Of a stretch of DNA of 15,429 nucleotides, positions 1 through 7,704 are shown piece after piece. This DNA is from Propionibacteriaceae bacterium. GTDB taxonomy: Bacteria > Actinomycetota > Actinomycetes > Propionibacteriales > Propionibacteriaceae. The notes beneath the pieces are model-generated. The model was not told where the DNA came from. It did no database searches and saw only the letters and a program-made list of their open reading frames with translations. Position numbers and translations under genes: made by a program. Where the stretch lies: NCBI GenBank assembly GCA_020438595.1, contig JAGQUI010000020.1, positions 1 to 15,429 of the forward strand, written 5' to 3'. Within the stretch, counting starts at the first letter, position 1. Every line of letters begins with the position of its first letter.

Positions 1-825
1 GGCCGGGTGGTCGCGGTCAAGGTGCGCCGGGCCTCGGCCCGGCTGGACGCGTGCACGACCGCCCACCGCACCGCCCACGAGGCCGGCATCGACTGCCCGG
101 CCCCGCTGGCGGGACCCGCACCGATGTCCGACGACCCGCAGCTCGCCGTGCTCGCAGAGACGTGGCGGGCCGACGGGGCGATCTGGCCCTCCGAGGACCC
201 GCCGGGGAACTACGGACGGCTGCAGGCCGCCCTGGTCACGGCGCTGGCCGGCATCGACCCCGCGCCCTTCACCCCGCCTCCCGCATGGCTGCGCTACGAC
301 CACCGGGCGGCGGGGCGGCTCTGGCCCCCGGTGACCGCCGCGCGGCGGGATCCGGAGGACGTGCAGTACGAACTGCCGCCCGGTCTGGCCGGATATGCCC
401 ACGCGGCGCGCGAGCGACTGCTCGCTGCGAGCCTGCCCGCCGTCGTGGGTCACGCCGCGCTGAGCGGGCTGCACGTCCGCTGGCTCGACGGCCCGAAGGG
501 CGCACCGGTGGCGGTCGTGCACGGCTGGGAGGAGCTGGCGGCCCGCCCCGAGGCCGCGCTGGTGGGCTGCCTCGCGGCGAGCTTCAACGAGCTCCCCGAC
601 CAGCCGCGGATCGCCCCGGTGGTGGAGGGCGAGCGGGTGCTCGCGGCCTACCAGGCGGCGAGCGGACGGACGTTCACCACGGAGGAGGTGGAGGTCGCGT
701 GGGCGGCCAGCGCGTGGGTCGCCTGCTACACCGCCGCCATGGAGCATGTCTCCGGGGCACCCGGGCAGGCCACCCACCAGGTGGTCACCGACGGCCAACT
801 GCGGTTGCACCTGGCCGGCTGCTGA
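1..825 (+). CDS. Phosphotransferase-fold protein with lost catalytic residues (5' partial, probable pseudokinase)
   Basis: The reading frame is open at the window edge, so the true start lies upstream; a GTG at base 7 is only the first in-frame start codon visible. About 274 residues are seen. The fold resembles the aminoglycoside/choline phosphotransferase (APH) family. Numbering from base 7, VAVKVR near residue 5 looks like the ATP-binding Lys strand, followed by a helix and, at 149-159 and 170-176, the catalytic-loop and metal-binding regions. Relatives I recall read HAD..(x)N.RW and HDW. Here these are HAALSGLHVRW and HGW, so the catalytic Asp is Ala151, the Asn is His156 and the metal Asp is Gly173. 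The rest of the C-lobe (RPEAALVG, the YQAASGR and TTEEVEVAWAAS stretches) matches the family, and the frame is intact. Inference: an inactive or repurposed kinase fold. The substrate is unknown. A fast-evolving decaying gene is the alternative. Confidence 0.72.
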   Translation, partial: GRVVAVKVRRASARLDACTTAHRTAHEAGIDCPAPLAGPAPMSDDPQLAVLAETWRADGAIWPSEDPPGNYGRLQAALVTALAGIDPAPFTPPPAWLRYDHRAAGRLWPPVTAARRDPEDVQYELPPGLAGYAHAARERLLAASLPAVVGHAALSGLHVRWLDGPKGAPVAVVHGWEELAARPEAALVGCLAASFNELPDQPRIAPVVEGERVLAAYQAASGRTFTTEEVEVAWAASAWVACYTAAMEHVSGAPGQATHQVVTDGQLRLHLAGC

Positions 826-830
826 AACCG

Positions 831-850
831 CGCGGGGCGGGTGTCCCGCG
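831..850 (+). terminator. Weak GC hairpin after the phosphotransferase gene
   Basis: A perfect 6-bp stem (831-836 with 845-850) with an 8-base loop begins six bases after the stop codon. There is no T-run, so this could be a weak terminator or chance structure in GC-rich DNA. It lies upstream of the preferred start of the next gene. Confidence 0.25.
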
Positions 851-915
851 GGCCGTGGTGCGCCACGCCGCGGCAGCGACTCGCACCGAATCCCCCGCTG
901 TGCTTGGCTCGAACC

Positions 916-1563
916 GTGGCGAAACCCCCGGACCAACTGCACCCGGCCGAACGGCTCATCTTCTTCACTGACGCCGTGGTGGCGATCGCGATGACCCTGC
1001 TGATCCTGCCGCTGCTGGAGTCGGTCAGCGAGGCCGGCAAGGACGGCCTGGACACCGCGGAGTACCTGGCCGAGCACAGCGGCCAGCTGATGGCGTTCGC
1101 GCTGAGCTTCGTGATCATCGCGACCTTCTGGCGCAGCCACGACCGGATCTTCCGCAACGTGGCCCGGCAGGATGCCGGGTTGCTCTGGCTCAGCGTGGCG
1201 TGGATGTTCACCATCGTCTGGCTGCCCGTGGCGACCTCGCTGGTCGGCTCGCTGGACACCGACCCGCTGCAGGTCACGGTGTACATCGGCACCATGCTCG
1301 CCACGAGCCTGCTCAACGTCGCCATCATCGCGCGGCTACGCCACCATCCCGACCTGCTCGAGGAGCCGGACGCCACCCCGCTCCCGCTGCGGACACCGGT
1401 CACGGTCTGCGCACTGTTCGCCCTCGCGCTGCTGGTGGCACTGGTTGTACCCGGCCTCGACTACTGGGCCCTGCTGCTGCTCCTGCTGAACTGGCCCGTC
1501 GAGACTGTCCTCGCCCGGCGCGACCGCAAGCAGGCCCTTCCCGATGTCACACGCGGCGGCTAG
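916..1563 (+). CDS. TMEM175-like (DUF1211) six-helix membrane protein
   Basis: This encodes about 215 residues and resembles bacterial TMEM175-family potassium channels, which assemble in the cytoplasmic membrane and conduct K+. The family signature RxxxFSD at the start of helix 1 is present as R13..F17-T18-D19, followed by a hydrophobic AVVAIAMTLLILPL stretch. Hydrophobic segments lie at about 14-33, 58-73, 88-110, 118-140, 162-179 and 183-200, which fits six helices and the usual family length. I chose GTG at 916 because the extra residues from a GTG at 841 (rich in Pro, Arg and Cys) do not resemble the family and would overlap the hairpin at 831-850. No good ribosome binding site is seen for 916, so the start is uncertain. 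The gene is in tandem with its neighbours, with 90 bases after the phosphotransferase and 57 before the amylase, but shows no clear functional link. The family call is fairly secure; channel activity is inferred. Confidence 0.75.
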   Translation: MAKPPDQLHPAERLIFFTDAVVAIAMTLLILPLLESVSEAGKDGLDTAEYLAEHSGQLMAFALSFVIIATFWRSHDRIFRNVARQDAGLLWLSVAWMFTIVWLPVATSLVGSLDTDPLQVTVYIGTMLATSLLNVAIIARLRHHPDLLEEPDATPLPLRTPVTVCALFALALLVALVVPGLDYWALLLLLLNWPVETVLARRDRKQALPDVTRGG

Positions 1564-1607
1564 TCTGCCCGGATCACCCCGCAGCGGCCGCCACCGCTTC
1601 GATCGCG

Positions 1608-1613
1608 AAGGAG
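1608..1613 (+). promoter_or_regulatory. Ribosome binding site of the amylase gene
   Basis: AAGGAG lies 7 bases upstream of the ATG at 1621. This is the clearest Shine-Dalgarno site on the plus strand and fixes the start that yields the signal peptide. Confidence 0.8.
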
Positions 1614-1620
1614 CCTTCGA

Positions 1621-4600
1621 ATGCGCCGTCCCCTCCTCAACCTCCTGCTCACCGCCGTCCTCGCCTCCGGCTTCCTGGTCGCCGGGGCCACGCCTGCGCG
1701 GGCCGAGACCACAGCGGTCACCGTGGCCGGGTCGCTGCAGAGCGAACTCGGCTGCCCCGGCGACTGGCAGCCCGACTGTGCGGCCACCCACCTGAGCCCG
1801 GTCGAGGGCACCACCACGTGGCAGTCCACCTTCCACGTCCCCGCCGGGGAGTGGGAGTTCAAGATCGCCGTCAACGACAGCTGGGACACCAACTACGGCG
1901 CCGGCGGGGTCGCAGGGGGCGCGAACATCCCGCTGAGCCTGGTCGGAGCAGCCGACCTGGTGTTCAGCTTCGACTCCGACACCCACCGGATCGGCATCCA
2001 GCCGGTGAACCTGAGCGGCGCCACCACGCCGGCGGACCGCAAGCTGGCCCGGAACTCGCTGCGCCAGCCGCTCACCGACGAGCGCTACTACTTCCTGATG
2101 GCCGACCGGTTCGCCAACGGCGACACCGCCAACGACACCGGCGGGCTCACCGGTGGCCGCCTCGACACCGGCTTCGACCCCACCGACAAGGGCTTCTACC
2201 ACGGCGGCGACCTCAAAGGCGTGATCAACGAACTCGACTACATCAAGGGCCTGGGCACCACCGCGATCTGGCTCACCCCGTCCTTCACCAACAAGCCCGT
2301 GCAGGGCACGGCCGGGAACGAGAGCGCCGGCTACCACGGCTACTGGATCACCGACTTCACCACGATCGACCCGCACCTGGGCACGAACCAGGACATGAAG
2401 AACCTGATCAAGGCCGCCCACGCCAGGGGCATGAAGGTGTTCTTCGACATCATCACCAACCACACCGCGGACGTGATCGACTACGCGGAGAAGACCTACA
2501 CCTACATCCCGACCAGCGACCGCCCCTACACCGATGCCGACGGCAACGTCTTCGACCCGGCCGCGGTGGCCAACTCGCCGGACTTCCCCACGCTGGACGT
2601 GGACAGCTCCTTCCCCTACCACCCGGTGTTCGACACCCAGGCGGACGCGACCGCGAAGACCCCGGCGTGGCTGAACGACCGCACGCTGTACCACAACCGC
2701 GGCGACTCCACCTTCGCAGGGGAGTCCAGCGAGTACGGCGACTTCGTCGGCCTCGACGACCTGTTCACCGAGAACCCGAAGGTCGTCGACGGCATGATCG
2801 ACGTCTACAAGGCGTGGGTCGACCTCGGCATCGACGGCTTCCGGATCGACACCGTCAAACACGTCGACATCCCGTTCTGGCAGGAGTTCGGCCCCGCCAT
2901 GCAGGCCGAGGCGAAGCGCATCGGCAACCCTGACTTCTTCATGTTCGGCGAGGTCTACGACGCCCGTCCGTCGTTCATGAGCACGTACTCGACCACGGCG
3001 AAGCTGCCCGCGACCCTCGACTTCGGCTTCCAGGCACAGGCACAGGCGTTCGCGCTCGGCAAGGCGACCACGAGCCTTCGGGACCTCTACGCCGACGACG
3101 ACTACTACACCGATACCGACTCGAACGCCTACCAGATGCCCACGTTCCTGGGGAACCACGACATGGGCCGGATCGCCTACCTGTTGCGGGCCGGCGGGAT
3201 CAGCGATGACACCGACCTGATGAAGCGGGTGCAGCTGGCGGACGCCCTGATGTACCTCACCCGCGGCCAGCCGATCACCTACTACGGCGACGAGCAGGGC
3301 TTCATCGGTGCCGGTGGCGACAAGGACGCCCGCCAGGACATGTTCGCCACGCAGACCGAGCAGTACGCGACCGAGGACGTGCTGGGCGGCAGCTCCGGTT
3401 CGAAGGACCGCTTCGACACCTCGGCGCCGCTGTACCGGTTCATCCGTGGCCTGGCGAAGCTGCGGGCGGCCCACCCGGCTCTGGCCGACGGCGCGCAGGT
3501 GCACCGGTACGCCTCGTCGAAGGCCGGCATCTACGCCTTCTCGCGGATCGACTCCCGCACGGGCGCCGAGTACGTGGTGGCCCTGAACAACGCCACCACC
3601 GCGAAGAAGGCGACCTTCGACACGTTCAACGCGAACGCCCGGTTCCGGGCGCTGTACGGCGCCCGCGGATCGCTGCGCACCGGACGCAATGCACGGATCA
3701 CCGTCACCGTCCCCGCACTGTCCGCGGTGGTCTACAAGACCAACAGCCGCGTGGACGTCAGCCACCGACCGCTCGCGGTCGCCGTGTCCGCGCCCGCGCC
3801 GGGTGGGGTGGTCGGCGGGCGTGCCGAGATCTCGGCCGAGCTGAACACCGACGAGTTCGCGCAGGCGAGCTTCTGGTTCCGCCCGGTCGGCACCTCTGCG
3901 TGGCAGGCACTCGGCACCGACGACAACGCCCCGTACCGGGTGTTCCACGACGTGTCCGGCTACCCGATGGGCACGCTGCTGGAGTACCGGGTCGTCGTGA
4001 AGGACGGGGCGGGGCACGTCTCGGCGTCCGCCTCCTACGGCATCGTCGGCACGCCCGAGGCGTCCGGCGGCGACACCGGCACGGTGGGTCCGATCACCCA
4101 GCCGTCCGCGGTCAGCGTGCCGGGTGACCTGAACACCGCGATGGGGTGTACCGGCGACTGGGCCCCGGCCTGTGACCAGGCCCAGCTGACCCTCGACCCC
4201 AAGGACCAGATCTGGAAGGGCAGCTACGACCTGCCGGCGGCCACCTACGCCTACAAGGCCGCGATCGACAAGTCCTGGGACGAGAACTACGGCGCCAACG
4301 CCGTGCCGAACGGGTCGAACATCTCGCTGAAGCTGACCGGTGATCCGGTCACCTTCTACTACGACCACCGCACCCACTGGGTCACCTCGGACGCCGAAGG
4401 GCCGATCATCACCGCCCCGGGCAGCTGGAACGCCGCGCTCGGCTGCGGTGCCGACTGGGCGCCGGACTGCATGCGACCGTGGCTGGAGGACCCGGACGGC
4501 GACGGCACCTACACGTGGGCGACCAGTGAGTTGCCTGCGGGCACGTACCAGTTCAAGGTCGCGCACGACCTCGGCTGGTCCGAGTCGTACCCGGCCGGCA

Positions 4601-5067
4601 ACGTCACGGTCGACGTGCCCGCGGACGGCCTGGTCGTCCGGGTGAACTACGACCTGGCCACGCACGCGGTGTCGACGGCGGTGACGCGCCCGACCAGCGA
4701 GCCGAGCCTCGACGAGGTGCGCGGCACGTGGGTGTCCCCCGGCCTGGTCGCCTGGCCCGTCGACGCCCTGGCCGTCGACCCGTCCCGGTTGGGCTTCCGG
4801 CTGGCCTGGGGCCCGACCGGCGCGCTGGAGGTGGATGCCGAGGACATCACCGGTGGCGAGTCGGCGGTGCTCTCCTACGACCCGCGCGGGCTGCCCGACG
4901 CGGTGGTGGCCGCCCATCCGGAGCTGGCCGGCCAGCTGGCGCTGCGGGTGGACCGGGACACCTCCCGGCGGCTGCCGGGCATCGCGTCCGGTGATGTGGC
5001 GGTCGGCGTCTACTCGGGCGGCCGGCTGGTGGACGCGGGACTGGTGGACACGTCCGCGGTGGGGTGA
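1621..5067 (+). CDS. Secreted GH13 alpha-amylase with X25 modules and an orphan pullulanase N2 domain
   Basis: An 1148-residue secreted enzyme expected to cut alpha-1,4 links in starch or glycogen outside the cell. A Sec signal peptide (1-28) ends in ARA|E. Domains: X25 module about 31-128; GH13 barrel about 140-600 with DIITNH (D276, H281), GFRIDTVKH (nucleophile D410, K413-H414), GEVYD (acid/base E444) and GNHD (D514); all-beta domain C to about 706; Ig-like domain about 710-812; second and third X25 modules about 828-925 and 928-1022. The last segment, about 1028-1146, resembles the domain (N2) that precedes the pullulanase catalytic barrel in actinobacterial amylase-pullulanase enzymes. 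That barrel is absent: a TGA and strong hairpins follow, and no pullulanase-like residues occur in the next 200 bases in any frame. The protein therefore looks like a two-catalytic-domain enzyme cut back to its amylase half. Function as alpha-amylase is well supported; the domain names rest on recalled similarity. Confidence 0.93.
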   Translation: MRRPLLNLLLTAVLASGFLVAGATPARAETTAVTVAGSLQSELGCPGDWQPDCAATHLSPVEGTTTWQSTFHVPAGEWEFKIAVNDSWDTNYGAGGVAGGANIPLSLVGAADLVFSFDSDTHRIGIQPVNLSGATTPADRKLARNSLRQPLTDERYYFLMADRFANGDTANDTGGLTGGRLDTGFDPTDKGFYHGGDLKGVINELDYIKGLGTTAIWLTPSFTNKPVQGTAGNESAGYHGYWITDFTTIDPHLGTNQDMKNLIKAAHARGMKVFFDIITNHTADVIDYAEKTYTYIPTSDRPYTDADGNVFDPAAVANSPDFPTLDVDSSFPYHPVFDTQADATAKTPAWLNDRTLYHNRGDSTFAGESSEYGDFVGLDDLFTENPKVVDGMIDVYKAWVDLGIDGFRIDTVKHVDIPFWQEFGPAMQAEAKRIGNPDFFMFGEVYDARPSFMSTYSTTAKLPATLDFGFQAQAQAFALGKATTSLRDLYADDDYYTDTDSNAYQMPTFLGNHDMGRIAYLLRAGGISDDTDLMKRVQLADALMYLTRGQPITYYGDEQGFIGAGGDKDARQDMFATQTEQYATEDVLGGSSGSKDRFDTSAPLYRFIRGLAKLRAAHPALADGAQVHRYASSKAGIYAFSRIDSRTGAEYVVALNNATTAKKATFDTFNANARFRALYGARGSLRTGRNARITVTVPALSAVVYKTNSRVDVSHRPLAVAVSAPAPGGVVGGRAEISAELNTDEFAQASFWFRPVGTSAWQALGTDDNAPYRVFHDVSGYPMGTLLEYRVVVKDGAGHVSASASYGIVGTPEASGGDTGTVGPITQPSAVSVPGDLNTAMGCTGDWAPACDQAQLTLDPKDQIWKGSYDLPAATYAYKAAIDKSWDENYGANAVPNGSNISLKLTGDPVTFYYDHRTHWVTSDAEGPIITAPGSWNAALGCGADWAPDCMRPWLEDPDGDGTYTWATSELPAGTYQFKVAHDLGWSESYPAGNVTVDVPADGLVVRVNYDLATHAVSTAVTRPTSEPSLDEVRGTWVSPGLVAWPVDALAVDPSRLGFRLAWGPTGALEVDAEDITGGESAVLSYDPRGLPDAVVAAHPELAGQLALRVDRDTSRRLPGIASGDVAVGVYSGGRLVDAGLVDTSAVG

Positions 5068-5072
5068 GCCCC

Positions 5073-5090
5073 TTCCGGGCCACCCCGGAA
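5073..5090 (+). terminator. Short hairpin just after the amylase stop
   Basis: A perfect 7-bp stem (5073-5079 with 5084-5090) and a 4-base loop starts five bases after the amylase stop. It lies just ahead of the larger hairpin at 5095-5134 and may fold in tandem with it. Confidence 0.45.
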
Positions 5091-5094
5091 AGCA

Positions 5095-5134
5095 CTTTGG
5101 GGCGGACGGACCGATCGGTCCATCCGCCCCAAGG
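5095..5134 (+). terminator. Long hairpin terminator of the amylase gene
   Basis: Arms 5095-5112 and 5117-5134 pair over 18 positions with one C/A mismatch and one G-T wobble around the loop GATC. No T-run follows, which is common for actinobacterial terminators. It lies 27 bases after the amylase stop and is symmetric enough to act on both strands. Confidence 0.75.
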
Positions 5135-5253
5135 ACGTGTGCTGCGAGCTTGTCTTCCTCAGGTCAGTCGCTCCCGGCCAACGGGCCTCGCAACAGCGAG
5201 CGGCTGCTCCCCCCCTGCACTGTTCATGCTACGGAATGGACACCCCCGGCGTC

Positions 5254-5273
5254 TGTCCCCCCGAAGGGGGACA
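5254..5273 (-). terminator. Hairpin terminator of the DUF4349 lipoprotein gene
   Basis: A perfect 8-bp stem (5254-5261 with 5266-5273) and a 4-base loop lies 11 bases beyond the stop codon of the minus-strand gene that ends at 5285. It has no strong T-run. The remaining sequence between it and the amylase hairpins (5135-5253) shows no gene I can support. Confidence 0.6.
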
Positions 5274-5284
5274 CGATCGGGCCG

Positions 5285-6208
5285 TCACTCCCCGGTTCCG
5301 GGCTGATCAGGGACCTCAATGGCCGCCTCGGACGCGGAGCCGGCCGCCGAACGGGCCCGCACCCGGCGCCGCCAGACCAGCACCGGAGCCGCGATGAGCG
5401 CGACGACGGCGGCGAACGGGAGCACGGCGCCAACGATGGTCATCAGCACCCGGCTGCTGGACACCAGGGCGTTCCAGCCGGCGAGCAGGCCGCCCAGGAA
5501 GCCGGTCGTCTCCAGTTCGCCGGCGGGCTCGGGCGTGGTCAGGCTGATCGTGATCGGCGAGCTCGCGACGCGCCCGGCCAGCGCGCGCTGCTGGGCGACC
5601 AGCGAGTCACGCTCGGAGATGCGCTGGGTGATCTGGCTCTCCAGGTCGGCGAGTTCCCGGACGGTGCCGGCCTTGCGCCACAGCTCGCGCAGCCGGGCGA
5701 TCGAGTCGTTGAGGGTGTTGATCCGCGAGTCGACGTCGGCGACCTGGGTGGTCACGTCCTCCGACGAGATCACCCGGGCGGTCACCTCCCCGACCGACTT
5801 CAGCTGCTCGAGGGTGGAGTCGAGCGTCTCGGCGGGCACCGAGATCACCATGACCGAGGTCAGCCGGCGCGTGGCGTCCGCATCGACCTCGGTGACCAGG
5901 TTCTCCGCGGTGACCTGGCCGTTCATCGCCGCAGCGAGGGCGCGCAACTGCACGGCGGCCTTCTCGACGTCGGTCACGGTCAGGCCCACCTGGGCGGTCC
6001 GGGCCAGCTTGGGCGTGAGCGTCGAATCGGGCACGCCCTCCGGGGCGTTCTCGGGGTAGGTCTGGGCCTTGTCGGAGTTGTCCTCGGCCACCATCCCACC
6101 GCCCGAAGCGGGTTCGGGCAGGGAGGCGCCGGACACGCCGGAACAGCCGGCGAGAAGAACGAGGGCGGCGACGCCGGCCGCCGCGGCGAGTGCGCGAAGT
6201 GTGCTCAT
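5285..6208 (-). CDS. DUF4349 domain lipoprotein
   Basis: A 307-residue protein. The N-terminus is a lipoprotein signal with lipobox LAGC and lipidation Cys22, followed by a Gly/Ser/Pro-rich linker to about residue 65. Residues about 66-225 match the DUF4349 pattern: a strand-rich part (TAQVGLTVTD.., VMVISVPAETLDSTLEQL), a helical coiled-coil hairpin at about 160-212 (SRINTLNDSIARLREL.., SQITQRISERDSLVAQQRAL), and a closing strand ITISLTTPEP. A transmembrane helix at about 254-279 is followed by Arg-rich cytoplasmic residues. The protein should sit on the outer face of the membrane, held by both a lipid and a helix. The family's biochemical role is not known to me. ATG at 6208 gives a complete signal peptide; the ribosome binding site is weak. 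It is divergent from the oxidoreductase gene across 95 bases. Confidence 0.85.
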   Translation of the reverse strand: MSTLRALAAAAGVAALVLLAGCSGVSGASLPEPASGGGMVAEDNSDKAQTYPENAPEGVPDSTLTPKLARTAQVGLTVTDVEKAAVQLRALAAAMNGQVTAENLVTEVDADATRRLTSVMVISVPAETLDSTLEQLKSVGEVTARVISSEDVTTQVADVDSRINTLNDSIARLRELWRKAGTVRELADLESQITQRISERDSLVAQQRALAGRVASSPITISLTTPEPAGELETTGFLGGLLAGWNALVSSSRVLMTIVGAVLPFAAVVALIAAPVLVWRRRVRARSAAGSASEAAIEVPDQPGTGE

Positions 6209-6240
6209 ACCCGGTGCACGCGACCCTGAACCCGCTTCGT

Positions 6241-6257
6241 TGCGCGAAATCTGCGCA
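6241..6257. promoter_or_regulatory. Short inverted repeat in a divergent intergenic region
   Basis: TGCGC and GCGCA flank a 7-base spacer inside the 95-base gap between two divergent genes. The position would suit an operator or shared promoter control, but a 5-bp GC-rich repeat can easily arise by chance. No convincing -10/-35 pair was found for either gene in this gap. Confidence 0.2.
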
Positions 6258-6303
6258 GCCAGGGGAACTGTTGCCGAATCGTGACCTGTACCAGACTGGG
6301 CGA

Positions 6304-7704
6304 ATGGCGGAGCAGGTGTACGACGTGGTGGTGATCGGGGCCGGGCCGGCCGGGGAGAACGTCGCAGACTATGCGATCCGCGACTCGGGGCGGACGGCGC
6401 TGCTCGTCGAGAAGGAGCTCGTCGGCGGCGAGTGCTCGTACTACGCGTGCATGCCGAGCAAGGCGCTGCTGCGGCCCATCGAGGTGAAGGCGACAGCCGA
6501 GCACCTGGGCGGGCTGCCCGACCTGGTACCGCTCGATGCGCCGGGACTGCTGGCCCGCAGGGACGCCTGGGTCTCCCGCTACGACGACTCCGGCCAGGTC
6601 CGTTGGGCCGAGGGCGCGGGCATCGAGGTGGCGCGCGGCACCGGTCGGCTCGTCGACGAACGCCGGCTCGTGGTGTCCGGCGAGGACGGCGACCGCGAGG
6701 TCGGGGCCCGGCTGGCCGTGGTGGTGGCCACCGGCAGTGTGCCGGTGATCCCCGACGCCTTCGCCGGGCTGCATCCGTGGACGTCGCGGGACGCCACCGG
6801 CGTCGTCGAGGTGCCGACCTCGATCGCGGTCATCGGCGGCGGCGTGGTCGCCACCGAGGCGTGCGGCTGGCTCGCCGCGCTGGGCTCGAAGGTCACGCTG
6901 GTCGTGCGCGGCGACCGGGTGCTGCGCCGGTCGGAACCGTTCGCCTCCGACCTGGTGGCCGAGGGGCTGCGCCGGGCCGGGGTGGACGTCCGGTTCGGCG
7001 CCCGGATCGGGTCCGCCGCCCGGCTCGACGCGGCCGACACCGGCCTGGGCCACGTGCACGGAGGCCCGGTGCGGCTGGAGATCGACGGGCAGGCGCAGGA
7101 GTTCGCCGAAGTGCTGGTGGCCACGGGCCGGCGCCCGGCCACCGACCAGTTGGGGCTGGAGGCGGTCGGGCTCACCCCCGAGCAGTTCGCCCGGCCCGAC
7201 GCCCGCCCGGACTGGCTGTACGCGGTGGGCGATGCGAGCGGCGCGGCCCCACTCACCCACTGGGGCAAGTACGAGGCCCGGCTGGTCGGCGACCGGATCG
7301 CCGCCCGCGCCGAAGGCCGGCCCGACCCTGCCGTACCCGCCGACGTTCCGGTCCCCCAGGTCGTGTTCACCGATCCTCAGGTGGCCGAGGTGGGCCTCAC
7401 CGAGGCCGCCGCCCTCGCCGCCAACCGCGCCGTGGAATGCGTGCAGGTGGCGCTGACCAGCGCGTCCGGATTCGGCCTGCTGCGCGACGACGCCGAGGGC
7501 CAGGCGAAGCTGGTCCTCGAGGCCGGCACCGGGCGCCTGCTCGGCGCAACCTTCGCCGGCCAGGAGGTGGCCGAGCTCGTGCACGCCGCCACGGTCGCGA
7601 TCGTCGGACGCCTGAGCGCCGACCAGCTCTGGCACGCCGTCCCGTCCTACCCGACGGCGAGCGAGGTCTGGCTGCGGCTGCTGGAGGCCTACCGGGCACG
7701 CTGA
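6304..7704 (+). CDS. FAD/NAD(P)-dependent pyridine nucleotide-disulfide oxidoreductase (not a classical Lpd)
   Basis: A 466-residue flavoprotein of the dihydrolipoamide dehydrogenase/mercuric reductase class. It has the N-terminal FAD motif VIGAGPAGENVA (11-21), the redox-active cysteine pair in GGECSYYACMPSK (C44 and C49, C-x4-C), a second Rossmann motif IGGGVVATE.. for NAD(P)H, the late FAD motif YAVGDASG, and a C-terminal dimerisation domain. True Lpd has HPTxxE as its proton-transfer pair; here the segment is PSYPTASE, with Tyr449 in place of His while Glu454 is kept. It also lacks an N-terminal metal-binding domain. The substrate is therefore unknown; an NAD(P)H-linked disulfide or quinone reductase is plausible. 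ATG at 6304 begins two residues before the first FAD strand; an upstream in-frame start at 6190 would overlap the divergent gene. It stands alone, and its 3' end overlaps dprA by 16 bases. Confidence 0.88.
   Translation: MAEQVYDVVVIGAGPAGENVADYAIRDSGRTALLVEKELVGGECSYYACMPSKALLRPIEVKATAEHLGGLPDLVPLDAPGLLARRDAWVSRYDDSGQVRWAEGAGIEVARGTGRLVDERRLVVSGEDGDREVGARLAVVVATGSVPVIPDAFAGLHPWTSRDATGVVEVPTSIAVIGGGVVATEACGWLAALGSKVTLVVRGDRVLRRSEPFASDLVAEGLRRAGVDVRFGARIGSAARLDAADTGLGHVHGGPVRLEIDGQAQEFAEVLVATGRRPATDQLGLEAVGLTPEQFARPDARPDWLYAVGDASGAAPLTHWGKYEARLVGDRIAARAEGRPDPAVPADVPVPQVVFTDPQVAEVGLTEAAALAANRAVECVQVALTSASGFGLLRDDAEGQAKLVLEAGTGRLLGATFAGQEVAELVHAATVAIVGRLSADQLWHAVPSYPTASEVWLRLLEAYRAR

Noticed and set aside
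1200..2933. A 577-residue plus-strand frame across the TMEM175-like gene and the amylase
   Set aside because: Its Arg/His/Pro-rich translation overlaps two well-supported genes in another frame.
1336..4917. A 1193-residue open frame antisense to the amylase gene
   Set aside because: It is rich in Gly, Arg, Val and Asp with no recognisable domain. It mirrors the GC-rich codon pattern of the amylase on the other strand, a usual artefact at this GC content.
5068..5284. A hidden remnant of the pullulanase domain after the amylase stop
   Set aside because: I checked the frames and saw no pullulanase motifs, so the ending is not a simple nonsense or frameshift mutation.
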